Shown: piece after piece, positions 52,841 to 60,749 of the stretch
Layout: the number at the start of each line of letters is the position of its first letter
Numbering within the stretch: the first letter of the stretch is position 1
Source of the DNA: Paenibacillus silagei
GTDB taxonomy: Bacteria > Bacillota > Bacilli > Paenibacillales > Paenibacillaceae
DNA length: 64,000 nucleotides
Direction of reading: 5' to 3'
Assembly (NCBI RefSeq): GCF_017874735.1
Contig: NZ_JAGGLV010000003.1
Location: 310,001-374,000, forward strand
Notes under the pieces: model-generated
Database searches by the model: none
Told to the model about the DNA's origin: nothing
The model's input: the letters and a program-made list of their open reading frames with translations, nothing else
Translations under genes and position numbers: made by a program

Positions 52841-54427
52841 ATGGCTGGCGAACAGGAGAAGCGTTCGGATGTAGTAATTATCGGCGGCGGACTTGGAGGA
52901 ACGGCGGCGGCGCTGGCCGCAGCCAAGGCAGGACTGCGTGTGCTTGTGACAGAGGAGACGGACTGGCTGGGCGGGCAATTGACCTCCCAGGCCGTGCCGC
53001 CGGATGAGCACCGCTGGATTGAGGAATCGGGCAGTACCGCATCTTACCGGGAGTTCCGCAGCAGAGTCAGGGAGTATTACAGGCGGAATTATCCGCTTAC
53101 GGAAGCTGCCAGGAGTAACCCTATACTGAATCCCGGTAACGGTTGGGTCAGCCGGCTGGCACATGAGCCGAAGGTGGCACTGGCTGTTCTGCAGGAGATG
53201 CTGGCCCCGTATGTGAACACCGGGCGAATCGAAGTGCTCTATCATACGGTGCCGGTCGCTGCTGATACAGAAGGGGATTACGTTACTGGAGTAACTGTCC
53301 GGCAGGGAACGGGTGGTGACCTGATCAGGCTGCGGGGAGCCTACTATCTGGATGCCACAGAGTGCGGCGATCTGCTTCCGCTGGCCGGAGTGGAGCATGT
53401 CAGCGGCGCTGAAGCCCGCAGCGAGACAGGGGAGCCGCACGCTCTGGAGGCACAGGACCCGCTCGACATGCAGTCGATTACCCACGTGGCGGCGGTGGAC
53501 TATGTGCCGGGTGGAGACTATACGATTCCGCGTCCAAGAGATTATGATTACTGGCGCGAATATGTCCCATCGTTCTCGCAGTATCCGATCTTAAGCTGGT
53601 TCGCTTCAGATGCTGACGATACTAGCAAGCTGAAGCAGTTCACGATGTTCCCGAATGAGCAAGGGATTGTCTCCCTGTGGGATTACCGGCGGATCGTAGA
53701 CCCGGCCATCTGGACGGAGCCGCTGAATGACGGCGAAGTCACTCTGCTGAACTGGGCACTGAACGATTACTATGCGGGGTCAATTATCGGCGTATCGCCG
53801 GAGGAACGGGAGCGGCACCTGGAGGGGGCGAGACAGCTTACCCTCTCACTCGTGTATTGGCTCCAGACCGAAGCGCCCCGCCTGGACGGCGGGCAGGGCT
53901 ACCCGGGCGTGCGCCTGCGCGGAGATGTGCTCGGCACAGAAGACGGGCTGGCCAAGGCCCCTTATATCCGGGAATCCCGGCGCATCCGCGGATTGTACAC
54001 GGTAGCAGAGCAGGATGTGAGCAAGGAGCTGCGCGGGCCGGCCGGGCCTAAGCGCTATGAGGACAGCGTAGGGGTAGGCAGCTATCATCTGGATCTTCAT
54101 CCCACGACGGTGAGCCAGCGTACCTTTTATATCCCGAATCATCCTTATGAGATTCCTCTCGGATCATTGATCCCGGTGCGGGTCAAGAACCTGCTCCCAG
54201 CTTGCAAGAACATATCCATGACCCAGATTGCGAACGGCTGCTACCGCCTGCATCCCACAGAATGGAATATCGGCGAAGCGGCGGGCACCCTCGCGGCCTA
54301 TGCCATCAGGCAACAGGTCGAACCATCGGCAGTCAGGGAATCAGCGGAACATCTAAGGGCCTATCAGCAGCAATTGATTGCGCTCGGTGTTCAGCTGCAC
54401 TGGACCCCGGAGGAGCTGGAGGCTTAA
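52841..54427 (+). CDS. FAD-dependent oxidoreductase (PF12831-type)
   Basis: The 528-aa flavoprotein begins with a Rossmann fold (VVIIGGGLGGTAAALAAAKA, then TEETDWLGGQLTSQAVPP). It belongs to the FAD_oxidored family often found beside glycosidases. A second conserved block (YFLDATECGDLLPLAGVEH-like, here YYLDATECGDLLPLAG) and the C-terminal NISMTQIANGCYRLHPTEWNIGEAA are visible. ATG 52841 has GGGAGGAG upstream; the frame is open from 52814 without a site. It probably oxidises a sugar or its derivative, perhaps creating a keto-sugar for glycoside cleavage, but the substrate is unknown. A terminator follows. Confidence 0.82.
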   Translation: MAGEQEKRSDVVIIGGGLGGTAAALAAAKAGLRVLVTEETDWLGGQLTSQAVPPDEHRWIEESGSTASYREFRSRVREYYRRNYPLTEAARSNPILNPGNGWVSRLAHEPKVALAVLQEMLAPYVNTGRIEVLYHTVPVAADTEGDYVTGVTVRQGTGGDLIRLRGAYYLDATECGDLLPLAGVEHVSGAEARSETGEPHALEAQDPLDMQSITHVAAVDYVPGGDYTIPRPRDYDYWREYVPSFSQYPILSWFASDADDTSKLKQFTMFPNEQGIVSLWDYRRIVDPAIWTEPLNDGEVTLLNWALNDYYAGSIIGVSPEERERHLEGARQLTLSLVYWLQTEAPRLDGGQGYPGVRLRGDVLGTEDGLAKAPYIRESRRIRGLYTVAEQDVSKELRGPAGPKRYEDSVGVGSYHLDLHPTTVSQRTFYIPNHPYEIPLGSLIPVRVKNLLPACKNISMTQIANGCYRLHPTEWNIGEAAGTLAAYAIRQQVEPSAVRESAEHLRAYQQQLIALGVQLHWTPEELEA

Positions 54428-54486
54428 GCACACCTTCTCCGGCCATCCAGTATAGCTCAAACGTCTATAATTATATATCCAAGGTA

Positions 54487-54514
54487 AGGTGCCTCGTCAG
54501 CGGGGTGCCTTTTT
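54487..54514 (+). terminator. Intrinsic terminator after the amino-sugar locus
   Basis: AGGTGCCTC (54487-54495) pairs with GGGGTGCCT (54502-54510) using three G-U pairs, followed by TTTT. Confidence 0.6.
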
Positions 54515-54550
54515 GGTATGGGCTACCTAGTTGTCGATGTTACCTGGAAT

Positions 54551-54740
54551 CAAGTAGGTGGATAAACGTATCTTGTTTTATTGGTTTTAGCAGAAACGGA
54601 GGAAGCAAGTGGAAATTGTACAACTAAATTGCTTCAGTCTCGCTCCTCAGTAGAAAACATGAAAAATTAAGTGCCCTTTCTCCAACTCCTATCGTACTAG
54701 GGCCTAATCGTCCATCAGCAAGTGTAGAAAATCCAACTGT
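54551..54740 (+). repeat. Dispersed ~190-bp intergenic repeat, copy 3
   Basis: The order of islands is as in copy 1: GGATAAACGTATCTT, GAAGCAAGTGGAAA, TTAAGTGCC followed by CTCCAA, and GAAAATCCAACT. The segment GTACAACTAAA near 54617 also matches the repeat at 361-421, so the families are related or nested. The rest of the gap 54428-54849 holds the terminator and the upstream region of the LRR gene. Confidence 0.6.
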
Positions 54741-54849
54741 TTCCTCTTGCAAAGAATACTTTGTAGAGTAAACCCGTAAGCTTCTTTAAAGGTAATAGTA
54801 GAGAAATGTCGAATCTAGTCATTATGACATTTCAAGGAGTGAATTTATT

Positions 54850-56406
54850 TTGTGTAAGACGATCAAACTTGTATCCACCACTGTACTTGCTTTCCTGCTA
54901 TGCTTCGTATCTATTTCATCCGTTTTTGCAGAAGCCGCTCTCATCACAGACAAGAATCTGGAACAGGCGATTCGTGCCGAGCTGAAGAAGCCGGGCGGTC
55001 CCCTTACCAAGGAAGATCTGCTGACCCTAACATCCCTCTATCCTAATGATCCTGAGCAGAAAATTAACAGTCTAAGCGGACTAGAGCACGCTGTTAATAT
55101 GAAAAGCTTAATGCTCCCAGGGCTGGGCATTACCAATATTGAGCCCCTTCAAAATCTACATAAAGTCACCTTCTTGGCTCTGAACGACAATCAGATCACT
55201 GGGCTTGAACCGCTGCAAGCACTATCCCAACTGAAGCAGCTTAATCTCGATGGAAACAACATAGAGAAGCTTGATGCACTGGCAGGATTAATCCATCTAA
55301 CCGATCTGTTAATCGGCAATAATCAGGTTAAGGATCTAACTCCCATCCAATCATTGGTTAAGCTGAACTGGTTAATCATAAACGATAACCAAATCCAGTC
55401 TCTTGAACCGCTAAGAAATCACCCGGAGCTGGAGCATGTCTACTTTGAGAATAATCTGGTCGAGGATATTAGTGTCTTAACCACTCTTCCGAAGCTTAAG
55501 GAGGTTTCCATCGGCAATAATCCTCTGAATGCAGGTGCACAGAAAATTCTAACCGAGCTCGCTGCCAAAGGCGTCGAAGTGCTTGATGAAGAGACCAAAG
55601 AAGCGGCCACACCTTCAAATCCTGACGAAATCATGGTGCATTTGAATGGCGAGCGTATTACATTCCAAGCTCCACCCATCCGGCAAAATGGATCGGTCAT
55701 GGTTCCGTTCCGCACTATTTTTGAAGCATTGGGATTAAAGGTGGAATGGGACCCCAAAACCCAAACGATTAAAGGAAGCAAACCGGGTACGCTGATCAAG
55801 CTTAAGCTGGGTTCAACTACTGCTGAGATTAATGGCAATCAGAAAAAACTGACCGTCGCTCCTGCTAACATTAAGGGCACCACCTACGCTCCATTGCGTT
55901 TCATCGGCGAAGCTGTGGATGCGAAGGTGAGTTGGCTCGCTGAGCTTCAAACCGCCTTCATTTATACTAAGCAGCCATTTGCAACCAAAGATAAAAAAAT
56001 CCAAATTACCGCCTACGGGGATTGGCAAGAATTACCGATTTCTATGGAGATTGCTGAAGATCTCCAGCTTATTATGGTCTCGCCCGAGAATAACACGCTT
56101 ACCATTCGTCATTATAATAAGGATTATCTGGATATGAATTTCGAACAATTTGTCAGCTATCTCAAAAAAGATATAGCGAAGAAGGGTGCGTCGAAAATCA
56201 CTCAGCAATCTGTAAAGATAGGTAAAATCGCTGCAAAGCAGTTGATCTATAGTGTGGGAGATGCAGATGGAAAGCTCGATTTTCAAATGATTCTGTTTGA
56301 GCAGAATAATGAAATCTACACCTTGTTGTCAACTTTCCCAGCGAAAATCAGCAGACAAGCCAAGTCGGAATTCAATGAAATATTGAAAAGCATACAAGTG
56401 AACTAA
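54850..56406 (+). CDS. Secreted leucine-rich-repeat protein with copper-amine-oxidase-N domain
   Basis: The 518-aa protein starts at TTG 54850 (AAGGAG upstream). It has a signal peptide (VLAFLLCFVSISSVFAEA). About six 22-residue SDS22/internalin-type LRRs follow (~75-235, LxxLxLxxNxIxxLxxL). A copper_amine_oxidN1 domain (~260-375, GSVMVPFRTIFEALGL and TYAPLRFIGEAV) comes next, then a C-terminal ~130-residue PsbP/lipoprotein-like domain. The copper-amine-oxidase-N domain is a common wall-associated module in Paenibacillus and need not bind copper. Base composition is more AT-rich than its neighbours, hinting at a different history. Ligand unknown; probably surface-located. Confidence 0.8.
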   Translation: MCKTIKLVSTTVLAFLLCFVSISSVFAEAALITDKNLEQAIRAELKKPGGPLTKEDLLTLTSLYPNDPEQKINSLSGLEHAVNMKSLMLPGLGITNIEPLQNLHKVTFLALNDNQITGLEPLQALSQLKQLNLDGNNIEKLDALAGLIHLTDLLIGNNQVKDLTPIQSLVKLNWLIINDNQIQSLEPLRNHPELEHVYFENNLVEDISVLTTLPKLKEVSIGNNPLNAGAQKILTELAAKGVEVLDEETKEAATPSNPDEIMVHLNGERITFQAPPIRQNGSVMVPFRTIFEALGLKVEWDPKTQTIKGSKPGTLIKLKLGSTTAEINGNQKKLTVAPANIKGTTYAPLRFIGEAVDAKVSWLAELQTAFIYTKQPFATKDKKIQITAYGDWQELPISMEIAEDLQLIMVSPENNTLTIRHYNKDYLDMNFEQFVSYLKKDIAKKGASKITQQSVKIGKIAAKQLIYSVGDADGKLDFQMILFEQNNEIYTLLSTFPAKISRQAKSEFNEILKSIQVN

Positions 56407-56439
56407 CTTAACGGGTAAACCACTAAACGGTAGTCAAAT

Positions 56440-56489
56440 AACAGCGGCAGTCTGAGACTTTTGTCAAGTCTTATTCTGCCGTTGTTTTA
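56440..56489 (+). terminator. Intrinsic terminator after the LRR gene
   Basis: AACAGCGGCAG (56440-56450) pairs with CTGCCGTTGTT (56476-56486), with an inner stem GACTT/AAGTC, followed by TTTT. Confidence 0.7.
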
Positions 56490-56596
56490 TATTAAATTTT
56501 AAATATAAATTTATATATAAAAGTTCAGGCCTGTTATATACTCAATCTAGCTTTCCCAAGCAGCGTACACCATGAGATGAGGAGAACTGAGAGAAC

Positions 56597-58129
56597 ATGC
56601 CAATTCTGAACAGATTCAAAGGAAACACACAGGCAGATGCGCCGCCCCAAACAGACCGTCAGCTGATCGACCTATTACGAAACTATGTGGAGCGGGCTGA
56701 GCGCAAGGAAGAAGAGCAAGCCGATACATATTCTGCCGCAGTTCCTGATGAACTGCAAGCATTGTTAACGCGACTAACGTCCGTGATACATAAGCGTGAG
56801 GACTATTACAAGGTTCGGTTGGAGATGATCACTGAAGCGATTGAGATCTCCCTGTGGGAGATGGATGTATATGAGGGTGATCCGGTGAATCCGAATAATG
56901 AGTTCAGGTGGACGGATGAGCTGCGCCGGATGATCGGCTATACGGATGAGCATGATTTTCCCAATGTGCTGGAGAGCTGGTCCAATTGCCTTCATCCCGA
57001 GGATAAAGAGGGGGTACTGCAGCTGTTCGCAGATCATATGCTGGACCGGACGGGCACGATCAAATACGACATTGAATACCGGCTCAAGACGAAAGCAGGC
57101 GAGTACAAATGGTTCCAGGCGACGGGCACAACCGTACGTTCCGCTGACGGATCACCTATTATGGTAGCCGGAGCTTTGCTGGATATTCATGATAAAAAAA
57201 TCAAGCAGGACGAGCTGGGCGCACTGGTGGTCCGCTATGATCTGGTGAACCGCGCCCTGGTGGAAGCACCTTGGGATATGGTGGTTATCGCAGGCGATCC
57301 GGTCAACCCGGATAATGAGTTCTGGTGGTCGGAGCAATTCCGCCGAACGATTGGTTTTGAAGGCGAGCATGATTTTCCGAACCTGTTAAGCAGCTGGAGC
57401 AACCAGCTACACCCCGAGGATCTTCAGCCCACGCTGGATGCCTTCGCCAATCATCTTAATGACTACACCGGGCAGACGGACTATACAGTGAACTACAGAT
57501 TGCGCTCCAAAAATGGCGAGTATCGCTGGTATCACGCAGGCGGTGAAACGATCCGGGACGAGCAGGGTATCCCTCTGCGGGTAGCAGGAACGATTCGTGA
57601 TATTACGCAGGAAATCAATAAAGAGGATACAATCAGACGGGTAAACCTGCAGATGGAAGGCTTGCTGACTGCGATTAACGAGATTGTTCACGGGATTGTA
57701 TCGGTAACAGAGCAAGCTCAGGATATCGCCGAAGTCCAGGAGCAATCCTACAAGGCTGCAGTTGATGTGAAAGAAAAAACGAATGAAACCAAAGAAATCA
57801 CCAAATTCATCAGTGAGGTCTCGAATCAGACCAGTCTGCTCGGGCTGAATGCTTCCATTGAAGCTGCTCATGCGGGGGAGTATGGCCGGGGCTTCTCTAT
57901 TGTGGCAAGTGAGGTGCGCAAGCTCGCAGACCACAGCAAGATGGCTTCGAACAATATTGAGAAAACTACGCAGGAGATGAATGACCGGATCGATCATATT
58001 ATCAGCACCATTAACGGCATGTCCAGCTTGACCGAGGCCCAGGCTGCACTGACGCAAGAGGTTAATGCTTCTGTCGAGGAAGTAAGCAGGATGTCGGAGG
58101 AGCTTTTAGGTATTCTGCGTACTTTATAA
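56597..58129 (+). CDS. Soluble chemoreceptor-like protein with two PAS domains
   Basis: The 510-aa protein has no membrane helix. Two PAS_3-type domains lie at ~85-200 and ~210-325 and are clear duplicates: both contain GDPVNP-N/D-NEF, EHDFPN, SWSN-x-LHPED and (L/N)YRL+(T/S)K-GEY+W. The C-terminal ~150 residues are a short methyl-accepting signalling domain with the hairpin tip SNQTSLLGLNASIEAAHAGE and EVRKLADHSK. It probably feeds CheA from the cytoplasm in response to a redox or small-molecule cue bound by PAS. It is monocistronic, flanked by terminators. Confidence 0.85.
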   Translation: MPILNRFKGNTQADAPPQTDRQLIDLLRNYVERAERKEEEQADTYSAAVPDELQALLTRLTSVIHKREDYYKVRLEMITEAIEISLWEMDVYEGDPVNPNNEFRWTDELRRMIGYTDEHDFPNVLESWSNCLHPEDKEGVLQLFADHMLDRTGTIKYDIEYRLKTKAGEYKWFQATGTTVRSADGSPIMVAGALLDIHDKKIKQDELGALVVRYDLVNRALVEAPWDMVVIAGDPVNPDNEFWWSEQFRRTIGFEGEHDFPNLLSSWSNQLHPEDLQPTLDAFANHLNDYTGQTDYTVNYRLRSKNGEYRWYHAGGETIRDEQGIPLRVAGTIRDITQEINKEDTIRRVNLQMEGLLTAINEIVHGIVSVTEQAQDIAEVQEQSYKAAVDVKEKTNETKEITKFISEVSNQTSLLGLNASIEAAHAGEYGRGFSIVASEVRKLADHSKMASNNIEKTTQEMNDRIDHIISTINGMSSLTEAQAALTQEVNASVEEVSRMSEELLGILRTL

Positions 58130-58160
58130 GCGTTAACTGGAATGGAACACCATAGCCTGA

Positions 58161-58203
58161 GATCAAAAAGCGGAACGGAGCTTCAAGCGTTTCGCTTTTT
58201 GAT
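58161..58203 (+). terminator. Intrinsic terminator after the chemoreceptor gene
   Basis: ATCAAAAAGCGGAACG (58162-58177) pairs with CGTTTCGCTTTTTGAT (58188-58203), one G-U pair, giving a long stem with a T-rich right arm. Confidence 0.75.
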
Positions 58204-58306
58204 GTTGCAAATTAGATTCGATATCAGAATTGACAAATCATCAGAATCCAGCTATATTGAATTTCGGTAAATTATATTTCGCGCAATTAATAGGAGGAGC
58301 ATACTG

Positions 58307-58804
58307 ATGTCCGAATCCAATCATGCTTTTGGTCAAGCGCTGGTGAAATCTTTGGTAGGGGAGCGCGGACATATTGCGATCGCCCGGGCCTTGCCGGATC
58401 TGACACTGGAGCTTGCAGGTTATACAATAGAAGGAATTCCTTACTCCATCTATCAGCTGGTGAAGCATATGGGCTTCTGGCAGGATTTCATGCTGACCCA
58501 CCTGGAGGGCGGCCAGCCTCAGCGGCCTACAAGCGTACAGGAGAGCTGGCCTGCGGAGAAGGCCCCGGCAGAGGAGTCCCAGCTTCAAGAGGCCATCGCG
58601 CATCTGCTGCAAGGTGTCGATAAGGCGGTTGCTATCGCTCAGAGCGCCAAGCTTGACGAGCCATTAGCCCATTTTCCCGGGGAGGCCAAGGGCGGGCTGC
58701 TGCGCAATATCGCCTCCCATAACTCCTACCATCTGGGAGAGATTGTTCTGCTCCGCCGTCTGCAGGGTGCGTGGCCACCGCCAGGGGGCGGGTATCCTGC
58801 TTAA
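58307..58804 (+). CDS. DinB-superfamily protein
   Basis: The 165-aa protein fits the DinB/YfiT-like four-helix-bundle superfamily. It has the helix start SIYQLVKHMGFWQDFML, with a His in the first metal position, and the C-terminal helix RNIASHNSYHLGEIVLLRR, where HNSYHLGEI gives the other two His ligands. Members are metal-dependent, often acting as thiol-dependent transferases. The substrate is unknown. AGGAGGAG lies upstream of ATG 58307, and it is flanked by terminators. Confidence 0.8.
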   Translation: MSESNHAFGQALVKSLVGERGHIAIARALPDLTLELAGYTIEGIPYSIYQLVKHMGFWQDFMLTHLEGGQPQRPTSVQESWPAEKAPAEESQLQEAIAHLLQGVDKAVAIAQSAKLDEPLAHFPGEAKGGLLRNIASHNSYHLGEIVLLRRLQGAWPPPGGGYPA

Positions 58805-58819
58805 AGAGAATAATCCTGG

Positions 58820-58852
58820 AAAAGTCTGCAATGCTAGGTTGCAGGCTTTTTG
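58820..58852 (+). terminator. Intrinsic terminator after the DinB gene
   Basis: AAAGTCTGCAA (58821-58831) pairs with TTGCAGGCTTT (58839-58849), one G-U pair, followed by TTT. Confidence 0.72.
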
Positions 58853-58964
58853 CTATGGAAGCAATAACATTCATTGACAGTTCGTGAAAAAGTAGATGAT
58901 AATTTAGTAGATTCATCCTATAAATAATGGAAATTAGATCTATCAAATCTTCAAGGAGGCGGGC

Positions 58965-59642
58965 ATGGAAGCAACCTATGATCTGTTTACGATTAAAACG
59001 CATTGCATGAATTTCCTGAACTACGCTTATCTCGGTATTGACAAGACTTCCCGCAAAGCTTTTGTAGTTGATCCATCCTGGGATGTATCGCAGATGATCC
59101 GTATTCTGGATTCGCATGAGGCCACAGTCACGGCTGTTCTGCTGACCCACTCTCATTTTGATCATACCAATATGGTGAAGAAGCTTGAGCTGCTCTACCG
59201 TCCTACTGTCTACATCTCCAAAACCGAGGCAGATTACTATAAATACCGCTGCAACCGGCTCCGAACCGTCGAGGACATGGACCTCATTCGTATCGGTGAT
59301 TCACGGATTACCTGTCTTGTGACGCCCGGCCATACGCAGGGAAGTGTCTGTTATTGGGGGCAGGACCATCTGTTCTCCGGGGATACGGTATTTATTGAAG
59401 GCTGCGGCTTATGCGACAGTAGCGGAGGCTCGGCTGAGGATATGTTCAACAGCATCCACCGGCTCATCCGGCTGATTCCTCCCAGCACCCGGGTATACCC
59501 GGGACATTCCTTCGGCGATCCGCCAGGCAAAGAGATGAGCTATCTCTACAAAAATAATCTGTATTTCCAGATTGATGATATCAATCATTTTGTGAAATTC
59601 AGGAACCGTAAGAATAATGCCAGACTGCTTGATTTCAAATAA
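58965..59642 (+). CDS. MBL-fold metallo-hydrolase, PksB-like
   Basis: The 225-aa hydrolase has the zinc motif THSHFDH (HxHxDH), a further His in GHTQGSVCYW, the bridging Asp in FSGDTVF, and the final His in GHSFGDP. The general layout is glyoxalase-II-like. In the Bacillus subtilis pks cluster, pksB encodes such a hydrolase directly before acyltransferase genes, and here too an acyltransferase-like gene follows after 27 nt. ATG 58965 has AAGGAGG upstream. A role in editing or releasing thioesters is plausible, but the substrate is unproven. Confidence 0.75.
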   Translation: MEATYDLFTIKTHCMNFLNYAYLGIDKTSRKAFVVDPSWDVSQMIRILDSHEATVTAVLLTHSHFDHTNMVKKLELLYRPTVYISKTEADYYKYRCNRLRTVEDMDLIRIGDSRITCLVTPGHTQGSVCYWGQDHLFSGDTVFIEGCGLCDSSGGSAEDMFNSIHRLIRLIPPSTRVYPGHSFGDPPGKEMSYLYKNNLYFQIDDINHFVKFRNRKNNARLLDFK

Positions 59643-59669
59643 GCCGCTCTACAATCAGGGGGGACGGAA

Positions 59670-60635
59670 ATGCACAGCGAAATCGTATTTATGTTCTCCG
59701 GGCAAGGCTCGCAATATAATAAAATGGGGCTTGAATTGTTCGGGAAGCAGCCGGTATTCCGGCAATCGATGGAACGCCTGGACCGGATTGTTCATCAGCT
59801 GACCGGCAAGAGCGTGATTGAAGAGCTGTATCAGAACTCACGAGGTAAGGGTGCCAGCTTCGAAAATATTATCTTTTCCCATCCTGCAATCTTCATGGTG
59901 CAATACGCGCTGGCGGAGACTCTGGAAGCTGAGGGAATCACCCCACGCTACACGCTGGGAGTCAGTCTCGGGGAGTATGTGGCGCTGGCGGTGGCTAAAG
60001 TACTGACGCCTGAACAGGTGCTGGAGCTGATTGTGACGCAAGTACGGCTGCTAGAGTATACCTGCGACAACGGCGCGATGATTGCTGTTCTGGATCATGT
60101 GCAGCTCTATCACCGGAACGCCGAGCTGAACACCCGCTCCGAGCTGATCGCTGTGAATTTCGACAAGCACTTCACCATCGCTTGCAGAAGCGGGCATACC
60201 GGCGAAATCCAGCAGTTCCTCAGAGCACAGGGTGTGGCCAGTCTGAGGCTGCCTGTGAACTACGCCTTCCATTCCTCGTGCATCGATGAACTGGAGAAGC
60301 CTTATCGTACATATATGCAAAAGATCGATTACAAGACGCCTGCTCCGGGAGTGACACTGGTATCGGCCATGACCGGGGGGAAGGTGCAGACGGTGGATGA
60401 ATCCTTCCTGTGGGATGTGGTGAGGAAGCCGATGAATTTCCGCACAGCCCTGGAGGGTCTGACTGCCGGCGGGCCGCGGCTGCTGCTCGATCTGAGCCCG
60501 TCGGGTACACTGGAGAACTTCAGCAAGTATATTCTCGGCAAGCCGCTGGCCCATAAGGTCCGGTCAGTGATTACACCGATGGCCAGCGAGCTGAAGAAGC
60601 TGAATGAGATTGTGAATGATACCTTAGAAGTCTGA
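59670..60635 (+). CDS. Trans-acting acyltransferase / acyl hydrolase, PksD-like
   Basis: The 321-aa protein has the FabD/AT fold: FSGQGSQYNKMG at the N-terminus, the nucleophile Ser99 in GVSLGEYVAL (GxSxG) and the catalytic His in NYAFHSS. Its length and the opening sequence resemble the stand-alone ATs and proofreading acyl hydrolases of trans-AT polyketide clusters (PksC/PksD type) more than FabD. It is paired with the PksB-like hydrolase. No polyketide synthase, ACP or phosphopantetheinyl transferase is visible in the window. Confidence 0.78.
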   Translation: MHSEIVFMFSGQGSQYNKMGLELFGKQPVFRQSMERLDRIVHQLTGKSVIEELYQNSRGKGASFENIIFSHPAIFMVQYALAETLEAEGITPRYTLGVSLGEYVALAVAKVLTPEQVLELIVTQVRLLEYTCDNGAMIAVLDHVQLYHRNAELNTRSELIAVNFDKHFTIACRSGHTGEIQQFLRAQGVASLRLPVNYAFHSSCIDELEKPYRTYMQKIDYKTPAPGVTLVSAMTGGKVQTVDESFLWDVVRKPMNFRTALEGLTAGGPRLLLDLSPSGTLENFSKYILGKPLAHKVRSVITPMASELKKLNEIVNDTLEV

Positions 60636-60652
60636 TTAAGCCCAATCCCTAC

Positions 60653-60692
60653 AAGCAGCGTTTTCTCTAAGTTATGGAGAGCCGCTGCTTTT
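60653..60692 (+). terminator. Intrinsic terminator after the acyltransferase gene
   Basis: AAGCAGCG (60653-60660) pairs with CGCTGCTT (60683-60690), with an inner TTCTC/GGAGA stem, followed by TT. It sits just before the promoter of the kinase gene. Confidence 0.7.
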
Positions 60693-60710
60693 CTGTTGTT
60701 GTAATTTGTG

Positions 60711-60737
60711 TATAATACATGTACAACCATACATGTA
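60711..60737 (+). promoter_or_regulatory. TATAAT with two ATACATGTA repeats
   Basis: A consensus -10 TATAAT (60711-60716) is followed by ATACATGTA at 60715-60723 and again at 60729-60737. Each repeat is nearly self-palindromic, and together they form TACATGT-N8-ACATGTA. They cover the expected transcription start of the kinase gene at 60750, a typical repressor position. No clear -35 is visible. Confidence 0.45.
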
Positions 60738-60749
60738 ACGGAGGGAACG

